Below, in pieces: positions 1 to 12,733 of a stretch of DNA of 64,000 nucleotides (positions are counted from its first letter, which is position 1; every line of letters starts with the position of its first letter). A program made the translations under genes and the position numbers. The notes under the pieces are model-generated. The model saw only the letters and a program-made list of their open reading frames with translations. It was not told where the DNA came from and made no database searches. The stretch comes from Leptasterias polaris (lineage: Eukaryota; Echinodermata; Asteroidea; Forcipulatida; Asteriidae), in the NCBI GenBank assembly GCA_037783415.1, contig JAZGTN010000073.1:4712001-4776000 (forward strand). Reading direction: 5' to 3'.

Positions 1-1499
1 TCGCGCATGCGCGCGGACCTGGATTGTTGACAACATGTTAGTGATGCATCGTGTCTTTGAGTCAGTTCTTTCTCTGTTTTAAAAACCCTCAATAAAAAAA
101 GTTATTACAATGTGCAAATTGTGTTTTAAAACAACCGAGCGTGTAAGTTTGATAATTTTTCTGTCACCAAAAGTCAACATATAATATTAAATTATGCGTG
201 GGAATTATAAAGGTTGTTTGGGTATAATTCTAACAACAAAGATGTAAAAACTAATGCCATATTTTTGGGGGGTCAGCAACCATTTTATTGCTTACCATTG
301 TTACTGGAAAAAGTATTGTGGGACTGGAAGAAAAGGGCGTAGTACTCAGTAGTAGGGCTTTTAGCCCTTCTTCCAGGCATGCGCACACCCCGACGATTAA
401 TAATAGACCTTATGCATTGACGTCACCAAGCCGCCATCTTAGAGGTAAACTGATGATGAAACAATGGAAACGCGCTGATTTGTACGCGCGGCGCACAAGA
501 CTGGCCAATGAGCATCTTCCTTTTGACCTCTAGGTGAGGGCGCCCTACTCAAATGACGTCATATGCATAAGGTCTATACACTTTAGTTTCACCATCCTTG
601 CTCTATGGTTTCACTACCTCCATGGTTTCAACATGAACTGCGCCGACCCATTCAAGCGGAAGATCCTTGCTTCACACAGTTTGTATGTCAAAGTACTTAA
701 TGGATTGTTTATTATTTTGTCAAACATACACGCGTATATGTCTTCAACCGAAATAAAGATATTCTTCAAATAGCAACGTAACTGATAACAGGGTTGTTAT
801 TTACCCACGTCTAAGTTAAGATAGCCGCGTAGATACCGCCAACTTGCGGGGGCGCTCCCCCATTTTTAATCAATGAACATTTCAGATAAAATTATCATAT
901 TTTGCATTCGATATCCATGGTTATAAAATATAAATGAATATTTCATCTGAAATTTTTTTTGATGAGAAAAGAGGACACGCCCCCGGCAATCAACTCGAAC
1001 CTTCAAAATCAAAATGCGTTTGTTGTTTTTGTTTGACTTTGTTGTTGGACTGAGGACTAATGTTTTATTTGGCATCACATGTAAATTTCAATGTAAATAT
1101 ATACTGCTAGAAAAATGTTTGCTGTTCTTCTGCATGTAGTACAATTGGTTGCCACCATACAGGCAACTAGTTCCAGGCAATTTCCCTAAAACGAAATTTC
1201 ATTCTGTTTTCTCATCATGCTTTGGGATAGTGAGATACAGCCACCAATGCCTCCTGTGTGCTGCTGAAGTGCTCTTTGTGCATACAGTGTATTTGGTTGC
1301 CTGTTGCCTGATGAACAAATTCCACATAATATGTGACAAGGCATATCTAGCAATCTCAAATCAATACGCAATATGGTAATGCCAAGTTCTGTATAAATAT
1401 TGGTATGTGTGTCATTTATTTTGCATACATGTAATAGCTTTAGTCGGCAACGTTTGGTGCTCGCTTCAGTTTAAAGGGTAAGTACAACATTGGTAAGAC
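1..1499. other. Flanking DNA without recognised gene
   Basis: AT-rich sequence with only short open frames that resemble no protein I know. It contains one 173-bp MITE (404-576). No homology to the PLSCR tandem unit was seen until about 1,500. No RNA gene or promoter could be supported. Confidence 0.5.
404..576 (+). mobile_element. MITE family A, copy 1
   Basis: A 173-bp element that starts TAGACCTTATGCAT and ends with the reverse complement ATGCATAAGGTCTA. Just inside each end sits a TGACGTCA palindrome. Nearly the same element recurs at 7,710, 12,561, 20,742 and 41,345. It has no coding capacity. The copy at 20,742 has a TA target duplication against an empty site in the paralogous unit, which points to a Tc1/mariner-like mobiliser (inference). 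Confidence 0.9.
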
Positions 1500-3040
1500 T
1501 GAAAATAGAAGTGTTCACAGAATTGCACTTTAAACTTACATGGTATAAAGATGGTCATGGTGGAAAACTTCCCTGGAAATAGTCTTGCCTGAAATGCTAT
1601 AGTTTTTAGGAAATGGGTTTTCACTGTTTTCTCATGACTCCGAAGACCGATTTAGCTTAATTAATTTTCACAGATTTGTTATTTCATGTATATGTTGGGT
1701 CACATCAAGTATGGATACTGCAGTATACTGGTCTTTGACAATTACCAATGTTGTATAGTGTCTTTAAAGGCACTGAACACGTTTTGTAATTGTCAAAGAT
1801 GGGTATTCTCACTTGGTGTATCCCAACATATGCATAAAATAACAAGCCTGTGAAAATTTGGGCTCAATTGGTCATTGAGGTTGCAAGAAAATGATGAAAG
1901 AAGAAACACCCTTGTTGTACAAATTAGTGTGCTTTCAGATAGTAATAAAAGGCTTCTGGCCAGAAGTCTTTTATTATTTTAGTGAGAAATTACCTCTTTC
2001 TCAAAAACTACGTTACTTCAGAGGGAGTCGTTTCTCACAATGTTTTATACTATCAACAGCTCTCCGTTGCTCGTTACCAAGTAAGTTTTTATGCTAATAT
2101 ATATTTTGAGTAATTACCAAACGTGTACAGTGCCTTTAAAGAGGGGCTCCAAGGTCAAATTCAGCTTTGTGATGCACTTATTTTCCAATAGAGAGAGTCC
2201 TCATGAAAGTGTGCAAAAAATTATAAGTATCTTACCTGACCTTAAAATGGGGTAAAATATCACTTTATATACTTGATACTCTTTTAGAGCGAAACTTGAA
2301 ACATGACGTCATGGGACACCACAAACAAAATGGTCTGTACGTTCCAAAGAGGTTTGTTTTTCGTAAGTCAAACTCATTGGCGTTTTGATTGAATCTCATC
2401 AAAATTCAAAATGCACTAACAAATAATTATCTGTACAAAAACGAACAGACCATGCATTTGAAAGTGACGTCATGGAACCTTTTTATATTATGTTGACAAA
2501 AATTGCACACGAAATGTATTGAACACACCGTTTTATACCGTTTTAACTTGAGTTTAAGAGAGTAGTTTTACCCACTTTCATATAAAGGCTTCACTCAATT
2601 GGAAAATGAGTGGATCACGGAACATCAGTGAGTGAGTGACCTTGGGTGTCCCTTTTTCATAACACCCATGCAACGATCAATGTATGGTCTGCCAAACACA
2701 ATGAGTTTCTAGGGCGCACGCTGGAGCTACTTAAAAATTCCGCATCGACTGGTCGTGGTGGTGACTGCAAATATTTAACGATATGTATTAATTATGTAGT
2801 GTATAATATACATGTAGAATGATAGGCCATCGTTTCCGCGTGGATGTGAGTGTAGTTTGAAGTGGTGTCAACGGACTGGTTTGAAGTTGGACTCAATGTT
2901 TTCTACGCATGTAATCGATTATAGCTTATCAAAGTAAAATATTTGCGTTATGGTATAATGTGCAGGTTGCACACCCCTAGCCGGTACATCCATGTTCAGA
3001 TGTTCCGACTTGTTATAAGACTACTGTGACGGTGCTGAGC
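1500..3040. repeat. Upstream tail of tandem unit 0
   Basis: This stretch matches the DNA upstream of PLSCR copy 2 (about 45,510-47,090) and, in part, upstream of copy 1 (23,580-24,710). Shared landmarks include the block at 2,140 on crosstalk with 46,171, two TGACGTCA sites and the block at 3,010 that matches 47,058. Because the genes run on the minus strand, a unit tail lies to the right of its gene, so this implies a further unit whose gene lay to the left. Between 1 and 1,500 I found no exons of it, so that unit is truncated or interrupted. Confidence 0.7.
1764..2139 (+). mobile_element. Dispersed element B, full-length
   Basis: A ~375-bp non-coding element with short inverted ends (AAAGGCACTG ... 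CAGTGCCTTT). Full or partial copies lie at 10,299, 15,829, 22,186, 23,704, 27,138, 28,748 and 35,628. The centre carries a short imperfect palindrome (GGCTTCTGGCCAGAAGTC). It is the most frequent repeat in the window. No protein is encoded. Confidence 0.85.
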
Positions 3041-3114
3041 CATTCTCTCCAGTGGTTTCAGCGTATGATTGCTCCATATTGAGAGGTGTGACCCGTACAA
3101 TGGGAATTAGTCTG

Positions 3115-4355
3115 GTTTACATTTACAACGTCCGCTTTATCTGGTAACTGTTGAGGTCATTTTCGATACCACGACTTGGGCATTGGCTTGCATGGCCTCC
3201 GTCCACCTGAGTGAAGCCGAGTAATGGGGCCATTCAGAATAGTCAATGTTTAAAAATAAAATCGAAATTATTTTGACCTACCCACCCGACCCAAATTTCC
3301 ATTTTTAAAGATTGATTGGCTTCATAATACAATCTTTAAACTGAAGAACAAACTAATGCCTAAAATGAACCAGATATTTAGATCAAAGGTCTCCAACATC
3401 AGTAGTTTTCACTGTGCTTTTTTTCCCCTGGCTTAAACAAACAACTTTGTAGTTTAACCAGGAATGAAATTGACGATCTTGGCCAACTGAGTACTTTTCT
3501 TTTTCCTTTCGTTTGTTAATTTATATACTTTATTAAGAAAGAAAAAAATGGTTTTGAAAAAGTCATAGTTTGAATAATAGTTATTAGTATGACGCCTTGG
3601 GTGGTTATCGCGGCTGGTGCATCCGTAAAGCCCCCTTTTAATTTGTTGTTGGCAATAACATGATATAGTGTTAATCTCTTCTGCAAATTAATAGTTTGAT
3701 CAAAGGTACTCTTAAGATAACAAGATTGGTCCCACCCGAGTGATTTGCCTGTGGATTTTGTTATCACAGAACTCGGGAACTGAGTGGAGTGCTCACATCG
3801 GGTAAGGGTAAAAAACCAAGATTGGTTGTGTTTACCAAATTTCAAATCAAGCGAAGAACAACGGCAATGAGTTTAATAAATTATAAATCTGATTCTAATA
3901 ATAATAGATAGGCCTACATTCACTTTTTGAAAATATCATTTTCTGAAGGAGCTGATGAAAACGTTAAGAAAATGCCCCGTAAAAAAAATATAACGATCAC
4001 ATGTTATGGGAGGAGACTATTATATGGTTCATATTGCCGTATTTTATATGGAGACTAGTATGTTGACGTGAAAGGTAAGTTTGGCCTTGATCTGAACTTC
4101 CAGGAATGTTCATAATCATCAGGACATGAGCGCGAATGGCCTTGTTCTCTTTAAGGCTTCCGTTGCTAGGAAATGGTTAACCTTTAAAAAAATTCACAGG
4201 ACTCGGGCTGTCAATACTTCCCAGGGACATAACTATTGACGGTCCACACTCAAACCATGTTCCACCAAACAAATTAAAGGGATAAAGCATAAGAGTACAC
4301 ATTTTGTGTTGTAAATACAGATGTTTTTGGATCGGAAATGGTTAACCTTAAACAA
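3115..4355. other. Unit-1-specific spacer block
   Basis: Sequence present in unit 1 between two stretches that are contiguous in units 2 and 3 (around 26,585 and 53,980). It holds no recognisable gene. The part at 3,735-3,810 resembles a repeat inside intron 6 of both PLSCR copies (18,010 and 40,280). It is likely an old insertion; its ends are not clear. Confidence 0.45.
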
Positions 4356-6607
4356 AATTCGCAGGACTCAGGCTGAGTTCACAGTGCTTTACACACATCA
4401 TCGAGGGTAAAACCAAATAATATTATTTATCCCCGATGCAAATTTAACATCTATTAAACATTAAATTATTGTTTGTCCTATATCAGAACCTGTGATAGAT
4501 CTTGTTGATGAGAATATTTGAATTATTTATTCGTCTATTTCGTCTTGTTTTATCGGGGTCGACCCCTGCTGTCAAGTAGCTGGGCTCCCTGGAAGGACTG
4601 GGGGCTGTAAACGCAGTGGTGACAAAAACTAAATGGTGACATACAATGCAACCGAAAAACAAATATCCAATAACAAATAAAACCCCAAATAAAACTAGCA
4701 CTTGATTGAAAAAATAACTATCAAGAAAAGTATTAAAATTCCTATCGAAGGGACGAATATTATGTAGCTTAAAAACGAAAAAACACACCCAAAACCCCAT
4801 CAAAAACAACAAACAAACAAACAGACACAAAGAAAACTTCCCCCATTAAACCAACAATTGATAACGACATAAATTTGTTTCAAAAAATCAAACACCTCTC
4901 ATCATTTATCTGCCTGTCCCCTCAAACAAGTGTTTTATTATTTTGTCCAATATCGTTATCACTGCAAAAACTGGTGTTTGAATTGACACAATGGGTGTTG
5001 TCACACGTTTATTTTAACACACTTTCGGTTTCTATAACACTAACTTCTGCCAACACAATTACATTGGTGTTGTTTTTACACCATATTATGTTAATTTTGA
5101 TTCTCTCGTGGCTCCTTTCACGCACAACATAAAGCACAACAACAAACAAACAACAACAATTCAGATAAGAATTGAAGATTAGTCCATTCTTGTATCGCCC
5201 ACTTGGCCCTCTGCAAGCTAGGAACTTCGTTCTATGCAGCGACTTACCCACACAATTATTTGGTAGCGGTTGAGTATAAACTACCGTACACGTACAACAA
5301 ATATTCTTCCTTGTTTCGGTGCAAACCGTTGTTACCGTGGTTACCATTACCGTGCGTTTTCATTCAATTTTCAAAACACATTGCGACGTCCACAGTTTTA
5401 ACTATTCCCTAACGATGATATTAAACACCGCATTTGTTGGTTTGGAATCTCTGTGATTTATTTGAGTTTGATGCAACTGTATAGTCGATGCAATTAGGAT
5501 TGTAAAATGCATACATTACAACGGGTGTTGATCCTTGTTTAAACAAGTCTATGTCCAGCAAGAACAGTGCAGTTAGAGCATTCTATGTGTGTGAAAATTC
5601 CTGAAAATGTTAGACCGGGTCCTCCTTACTAGATCCGGAATTCATCCATGTTTGAAGGATCGTGGGTTGAACCATGGCTGAACCCGACATAGTATTCAAT
5701 GACACGAAATGCGGATCTGATATTGGGTGTACGTGACTGACCGTATAATTATACACAGAGCTGGAAGAGAGCGCTGGAAACAAAATGGCGGCAAAACAAA
5801 ACAAACTAGTACACACGATATAGGCGCACTCTACACTCAAAGGTCCTTTTCGAAACTAGGGTGTTGGCTTGGGCCAACAACAAAAACCGCATGTTATGCA
5901 TAAATGCCAAATCATTAAGCTTTTTGAACATTAATTGAGTGCGTTCCGGTCCTACTATTTTCTTTGCATGTCCTTTAAAAGAAATTTTCTATGTGATGTA
6001 TACCATCAAAATGTTGTTGAGTGGTCGTGTCCTTTCTCTATGAGTGGTCACACTTAATTTCATCTCATGATTTGCTTGCACACGGCTACTACGTGTATGA
6101 TTTCACTTTTTCCTCAACAAACATTAAATAGACACAAACTCTTAAATAGTTCATTAGCTAAAGCCATGGCCAGAGGAATGCGTGAATTGATTTTTTTCTA
6201 TTGTTCAAACTGTTGGCCAAGCCAGCGGGCATTACTATCCAAGAGTCGTTACGTAACAAAATAAAACAGAAACCAAATTAAGACCTCGTCATCATTAACC
6301 ATTATTCCAATTAACTACTTAACTCGTGGCGGAAGGCTTTACGTCAAAAGGGCTTCGTTTGTCACTTACGGAAATACAGCGTTCTCCTTGCGCGAATTCA
6401 AACATTGAATGTCGGGCACCGCGACTTTCTAAAAGCAGGCCATCATTTTGTGTATTATTCCATACCATACAATAATACAAAGTGAAAACAGAATCTCTCA
6501 AAAATGTTTCAAAAGACTCGAGACTTGCGCAATTATTGAAAAATAAAAGCTTGTGCTGCCTGTGGGCTCTAATCCCACTATCCCAGAAAAGAATGCAGTC
6601 TTTTTTT

Positions 6608-6984
6608 AAAGGTGCTGCATACGTTTGGTAATTGGAGGCTACTGATTGTGTTAATCCTATATAGGTACATACAATAAAACTAACCTGTGAAAATTTCACT
6701 TCAAAAGGTTGTCGCGTTTTTGAGATATCACCGAAAACCGGAGCGAATACTTCCACGCAGGAAGAATATTCCCCATAGGAATACACAGTCTGAGAAGCTT
6801 TTCTGACAGAAACGCTTGCTTCTCAGATTCAATTTTTGGGAATAAAAAGTGATATATTTTTCCATAACCTTAGTACTTCGAAGTTAAAAGTTTCTCAAAA
6901 TTCATTACCCAAAGCTGCTGTACTTCTTACCAAGTAAGTTTTTATTGGCATTAATTTTCAGAGTCATTACCAAACCTGTGCCTT
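6608..6984. mobile_element. Dispersed element G
   Basis: A ~375-bp non-coding repeat with ends of the type 'AAAGGTGCTGCATACGTTTGG' and 'ATTACCAAACCTGTGCCTT'. Inverted copies are at 16,644-17,055 and 38,190-38,610, next to PLSCR exon 7. The middle has an inverted repeat around GAGAAGC/GCTTCTC. The ends resemble those of element B, so the two may be related non-autonomous families. Confidence 0.7.
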
Positions 6985-7709
6985 ACTCACCAAAATACCT
7001 GGCTCATCTGATAGGATCTTCAGATACGAACGAATCAAAGCTCTTCAACAAGGACAAGTACGATGAGGGGACGACCGCGACCGACACTATTGACGCAAGT
7101 ATTAGAACCAAACCAGTTGATGAACTGCTAGAAGCCTTCTAGAGAAAGGAAAGCCTTTCTCATGGTTGTACTACAAGTTCGGCTTATGCTACCCGAATAC
7201 TTGTCAATTACCATTGTAATGAATGCCTCTGGTAACTATCCTGTTCAATCCTTAGTGTGACCCAAGCAGGCAAGGCAAGCTTTTATACTAACGGTCTTCA
7301 AAGACTAAGGTCCTCTCAGAAATTTAAATTTTCCGTCAAAAGAAATGCTTTCGAACGATGACATGCGTGTTGTTGTTATTAATTTTTAATTTTTTGTATG
7401 TTTTATTTTTTCCTATTATTATTATTATGAAAAAAATAAACAAATTGGGGGGGGGGGGATTGCACTCAAACGGATGCAAGCTTTGAAGCTGGTGCTTTTA
7501 GCGTGCATAAGATACAAACTCGCGTGACGCAATGACTTATTAACAGGATAGCTTTGAGCATAGCAAAAAGATCCTGAATTTATACACATTTAAAAACAGA
7601 CTACATAAGGTACAGACTAAATAGACAAAGAACGAGAGAGAGATAGATCTGTGCCCCGTTAAATCTACATCTTTTTAAGGTGGAAACAACATTCATCAGA
7701 AAGTCTGTA

Positions 7710-7882
7710 TAGACCTTATGCATTGACGTCACCAAGCCGCCATCTTAGAGGTAAACTGATGATGAAACAATGGAAACGCGCAGATTTGTACGCGCGGCGC
7801 ACAGGACTGGCCAATGAACGGCTTCCTTTTGACCTCTAGGCGAGGGCGCCCTACTCAAATGACGTCATATGCATAAGGTCTA
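7710..7882 (+). mobile_element. MITE family A, copy 2
   Basis: Same orientation and length as the copy at 404-576 and nearly the same sequence, with TAGACCTTATGCAT ends and a TGACGTCA site near each end. It sits within the block found only in unit 1. Confidence 0.9.
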
Positions 7883-10298
7883 TTTATTGTATAAAGACCC
7901 AAAACAAGGTGTGACGATGACGACTCGACCAGCAAGTCACAAGATCATAAGTCAATTGATAGAGGCAATTTGGTTCAATAGCATATCACATTGCATGCAC
8001 ATTATTAGTCATTAGGATATTTCCATGAAGTCACTGAATGCAAACTTTAGAATTCCACAGGTTGTGAACCTGGTGCCAAATTCAGAATGGTCGTCACTTA
8101 ATATGACGTCAAACAATAATTGCAAAGATTTTTGTTTGGTCCCTCAATACAAAGGGTACGGTTGGTCCCGATTTTTTTTCTTTTTCAGAATTGCACTGGA
8201 AAAAAGTTAACTCACTATTAAATAGACCTTCCCTAAAAGTACTTCGTGTGGTAAATTACATTACAATGAACATCATTTTAATGTATTGCTCGCACATCCT
8301 GTTTGCCAACCCTTTCAAAATGTTTGACGAAACACAAAAAACAAGGACAATGTAAACGCCTTTTAGTGAGCAATTTAATCCTATCTCAATCGTAATCCGG
8401 GCCATAGGCGGATCCGGAATTTCACATGATAAGCATGGTAAAGAAACATTATTAACATTATGACAACAAAAACCAAAAATCAACAGCTTCCCCTGTTTTC
8501 ATGCAGGGCCTAGACTGACGAAGTGGGGTGCAGATTTTCTGTTTTGCATGACTTCCCCCAAAACCCTTGCTCCCTCCCCCATAAATGGCTATAGGTACAT
8601 TAATATAAAGCTCACTTCAAATTATGTCTCTGCCCTACCTGCAACTTCCCCGCCCAAATGAAAACGTTTGGTTACGCAACTGATACAGATGTGTCATGTG
8701 TAAAGAGCAAAGATGTTTTTTAAGAAGTTCAATACGCCCCCCCCCCCCCCCCCCCCCACCGTGTCAATGACGCGCTGGCCCAGCACATTGGCGTTATTTG
8801 TTATATGGGGCTGTACTAACACCACATCCAACGGTTTAAATTGTACCTGTATGTGGTTTGAATCAGCTTGAATTCATGCTGGGTGTGCCAATGGAGCTGT
8901 ATGCTCCATGGTGTGCCACGCTGCGATACAATGGCACTACAACAAAAGCCGTGCTGTTAATGACGAGTCGACCCACATTCTAAAAAGCCATTAATTTAAT
9001 AATCACACACTAGTACTACACAGCTTTAATTTGATAAATGTTATGTCGTAAGTAAAGAAAACAACTCGATATAAACTACAATAATACTTACGATTGATAA
9101 GGCATTTATTTACAGAACGCAGAAGGATGGATCACCAGGTATAATTCCTTCATGTGCGGTGCGAACTCCGCAACTGAACTCTGACCACTGCGGCCTATAC
9201 AACTAGTCAATAATGAATAGCGCTTGACGAGTGCGGTTTGGAATTTAACCAGAGTGCAAAACGTGAAGTACTTACCCTATGTTATGTATGGTCACACCCT
9301 GTCGAGTAGTTTACATGTCATTGGTAACACACGTAGCTTAGTTAGTGCAGTAGAGGTATGCAGCTAGTTGTAGGCTTGATTATTGATCCTTATGTTTTTA
9401 TCTGTGGCTAGCCTTCGACCACTAAATATATGACATCACTTGCATGTGATATTTCACTATTGTTATTATAATAAGGTAACGTGGACAACAGCCCAGTGCC
9501 GTCACACAAACAGAAACTCTTTTATTCAGAGCCTCTGTCATGCATACAACGCGCGCTGTCTGCGTACATGCATGCAAGACCATAACAACGGACCGTTTTT
9601 GACGTCATGCATGGTTGCCGCGGTGACGTCGTCACTTAGCTAGTTACACGCATGAGTGAGCGTGTTTGATTGGGACTTATATCAGTGGTTCGGCTGGTTC
9701 GTTTGGGGTGGAGCTCCACCACTAACCCAACCCGCCGTCCACGCTGGCCATTAAAATTATGTTCTTCCTTTTTTCCTTTGGGGAAATTTTGAAACTGAAA
9801 GGGATATTGAAAGGGAGGAGCTATATAGTTGCGACAACTTTTTTCTTTCTTAGTTTTGAGTGTTTAGGGGTCATACATTGATCATAAAGATCTCGGGGGA
9901 AAAATAATAATAATCTGAAATTGTTATAAAATCTTATTGTTATAAATACGGTAATGGGAGTAATTTAAGCATCTTGTGAAACTATTTCGTCTGAAATGCC
10001 TTCCCCCCCCCCCCCCCCCCGTTACTTAGAAATCAATAACAGTGTATCGAGCAACTTTCCAAAAATTCAACTCATGGGGAGTTTTTGAAATTCAAATTCC
10101 CGTGGTGTCCGTTTGTGAATGCAGCCAGAGATGCGGCTGGTACCCGCTCTCACCTTACCCAACAACGTGGATGGGTCTTGATGAAAATATCGTGACAGCT
10201 TTTGGCTGTTTTCTCAACAAGACAAGAAGACACGGTCTCTGCTGACACTTTTAAAGGTGACTATCTTCATTGAAAATTTGAAAAACAAACATTTACAT

Positions 10299-10672
10299 AA
10301 AAGGCACTGGACACGTTTGGTAATTACTCAAAATATATATTAGCATAAAAACTTACTTGGTAACGAGCAACGGAGAGCTGTTGATAGTATAAAACATTGT
10401 GAGAAACCACTCCCTCTGAAGTAACGTAGTTTTTGAGAAAGAGGTTATTTCTCACTAAAATAATAAAAGACTTCTGGCCAGAAGCCTCTTATTCCTATCT
10501 GAAAGCACACTAATTTGTACAACAAGGGTGTTTTTTCTTTCATCATTTTCTTGCAACTTCAATGACCAATTGAGCCCAAATTTTCACAGGCTTGTTTTTT
10601 ATGCATATGTTGGGATACACCAAGTGAGAATACTGGTCTTTGACAAATACCAAACGTGTCCAGTGCCTTTAA
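10299..10672 (-). mobile_element. Element B inserted in unit 1 spacer
   Basis: Full-length inverted copy of element B with AAGGCACTGG / CAGTGCCTTT ends. The paralogous site in unit 2 (31,315-31,335) is empty and continuous, so this insertion happened after the units duplicated. The flanks are compatible with a TAA target duplication. Confidence 0.85.
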
Positions 10673-11648
10673 CAACCTCTTGCGAAGCAAATATTGTAAG
10701 CGGGATAACAGTCATAGATTGTATATGAGAGATAGTATTTTGGCTGTTAACCTTGTTCTGGTTTAGCATAATTTAGTTATGCTTAGCTATGGGCCCTGGG
10801 ACAAAAAATTATATTGCACCGTACGTTCACCAATATCGTCACGCGGGATATGTTTTGTCAACTTCCAATAAACCTCCCCACAGGAACATAAATATTGATG
10901 GTCTGTCCTCAAACCATGTTCCACCAAACCAATTAAAGGGATAAAGCATGATAAGTACACATTTCGTTATGTAAATACAGATGTTGTTGGAATGAATGTT
11001 GTACCTCACACACGTTCAGGCAGACCATAACCACTGGCGTAACCAGAGGGGGTGAGGCAGGGGTAGAGCCCCTTCTGCTTAGAACCCTTGCCCCCCCCCC
11101 CCCGCATCTTTCCCCATCAAAAATGAGATCGAAAAATGCACAAACGAATTGTTTCAATAAATAATTTAATAGTCCCCAAACAGAAAGAAACCACAAGCAG
11201 CAAAGAAACCAAAATAAAATAAAAGTTTAGGAGAATGTCACAAGTTTTATTTTAAATATTGATTAATAGATAAAGAATAGCATGCAGACAATAGGTAGAA
11301 TCTGTTTGCAACCAACATATACACATAATATTTCAACTGCGAATTTCAATATCACTATATTACAAATAGTATACATTTTCTAAGAAAAGTGTTTTTACTA
11401 CTGTGTTCACATAATTATTTTATTTCAACCTCACTACAAAATATATGATCTTTGATTAATATGTGAAAAGATCGTAAGAAATTACATTGACCTCTTTGAT
11501 CACATTGTTACCAATATTTAAAAAATCAGACAATGAATAACCAAAATTGGTCTCCATAAAAAATAATAGAGATCCAAGACGAACAGTATATTTTGTTTTA
11601 TTATGATTCAATATTGTCAACGACCGTGCGCTATCATTACTTGGTAAT

Positions 11649-12008
11649 GGGAGACTTTTGAACGCTAGGTGGCAGCACACTTACCAGGTAAATTTCCATT
11701 GTTTACGTTGTTCTGAGCATGCGCACTTTTATTGAGAACAATGGATTTACCTGGTAAGTCTGCTGCCACACCTATAGACTTGATTCAAGTCCCTTTCTCG
11801 TGCGAGGTTCCTAACGTAACGCGCCAGCATGCAGCCACAGAATACCAGTGCGCCCTCACCGACAAAATGTAGTTATTTATGCGCGCGGAACAGGTTGGGG
11901 AATGCAGAGCGCAAAATAATAGTTTTCTGACGATGAGGCAAGGAAGGGCCTTGCACGGGATTGGGACTTGAGTCAAGTCTACCACACCTAGCGTCCCAAA
12001 AGTCTCCC
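11649..12008. mobile_element. Inverted-repeat element with nested insertion
   Basis: Outer element with ends GGGAGACTTTTGAACGCTAG and CTAGCGTCCCAAAAGTCTCCC as inverted repeats. It also has a second internal inverted repeat at 11,680-11,765 (ACTTACCAGGTAAAT / ATTTACCTGGTAAGT). Unit 2 has the uninterrupted empty site at about 32,258, so the element arrived after duplication. A younger element (11,775-11,981) has inserted into it. Confidence 0.8.
11775..11981. mobile_element. Mutator-type non-autonomous element (9-bp TSD)
   Basis: A 207-bp element with inverted ends TAGACTTGATTCAAGTCCC and GGGACTTGAGTCAAGTCTA. It is flanked on both sides by the identical 9-mer CCACACCTA (11,766-11,774 and 11,982-11,990). 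Nine-base target duplications are typical of the Mutator superfamily. Its terminal 15 bases are themselves palindromic. A longer relative with its own 9-bp duplication is at 52,788-53,486. Confidence 0.88.
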
Positions 12009-12560
12009 ATTCACACATAGGTCATTTCTGTTACGCTTTGCGGGAAAAGCCCCTGCATATGACGTCACAAACTAGAACAAACCCTTGCATATGACGTCAC
12101 AATCTCAAAAAGCGCGCCCTCACCGAGACAAAAGAAGGCATTTCATTGGACGACAGCTGCTTTTGGTGCGTACCACCAGCAGCGTTGTTTGCTTTGCAAG
12201 GGGTCTATCTCTGTTTGTATAGTGTGACGTAGTTCCACGTTAATCCACGCCCAATACTTCGTTACAAGACGCCCATTATAGGAAATACATCGAGCAAAGG
12301 TTTCTTTGAGAATTAATGTATGCACAAGATAGTTTTTGGACTTGGCTTCCGCTCACCTAATGGTCTTGCCAGAATAATCAAGTTGCTGTCATAAGAAAAA
12401 CCCTTTAACAATGAAACAAGTGATTTCTATATAAAATTTATTCACAAACGTATGCCAGCTTTGAATACGGAAGCTGCTAGCAAAACCTTTGTGCGCGCCG
12501 AGCTCAGCGGATGCGCGCGCATGGTGTGACGTATCAACCTTAAAAATGGCAGCAGGATAA

Positions 12561-12733
12561 TAGACCTTATGCATATGACGTCATTTGAGTAGGGCGCCCT
12601 CACCTAGAGGTCAAAAGGAAGATGTTCATTGGCCAATCCTGTGCGCCGCGCGTACAAATCAGCGCGTTTCCATTGTTTCATCATCAGTTTACCTCTAAGA
12701 TGGCGGCTTGGTGACGTCAATGCATAAGGTCTA
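12561..12733 (-). mobile_element. MITE family A, copy 3
   Basis: Inverted 173-bp copy of the family A element with intact TAGACCTTATGCAT / ATGCATAAGGTCTA ends and both TGACGTCA sites. It lies in a part of the unit 1 spacer that is missing from unit 2. Confidence 0.9.

Larger units (their letters stand above)
5880..9050. other. 3.1-kb block found only in unit 1
   Basis: In units 2 and 3 the flanking sequences are about 100-200 bp apart (29,640-29,780 and 56,440-56,580); in unit 1 they are 3.1 kb apart. The block contains a family G element (6,608-6,984), a family A MITE (7,710-7,882) and G/C homopolymers at 7,446 and 8,737. A 65-codon open frame (6,945-7,142) is the only coding candidate and matches nothing I know. 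No transposase or clear terminal repeats were found. Confidence 0.5.

Noticed and set aside
4483..4830. Hydrophobic minus-strand frame with relatives at 26,800-27,108 and 54,169-54,369
   Set aside because: The similarity reflects the tandem unit; the frame shifts between the three copies, so protein sequence is not being conserved.
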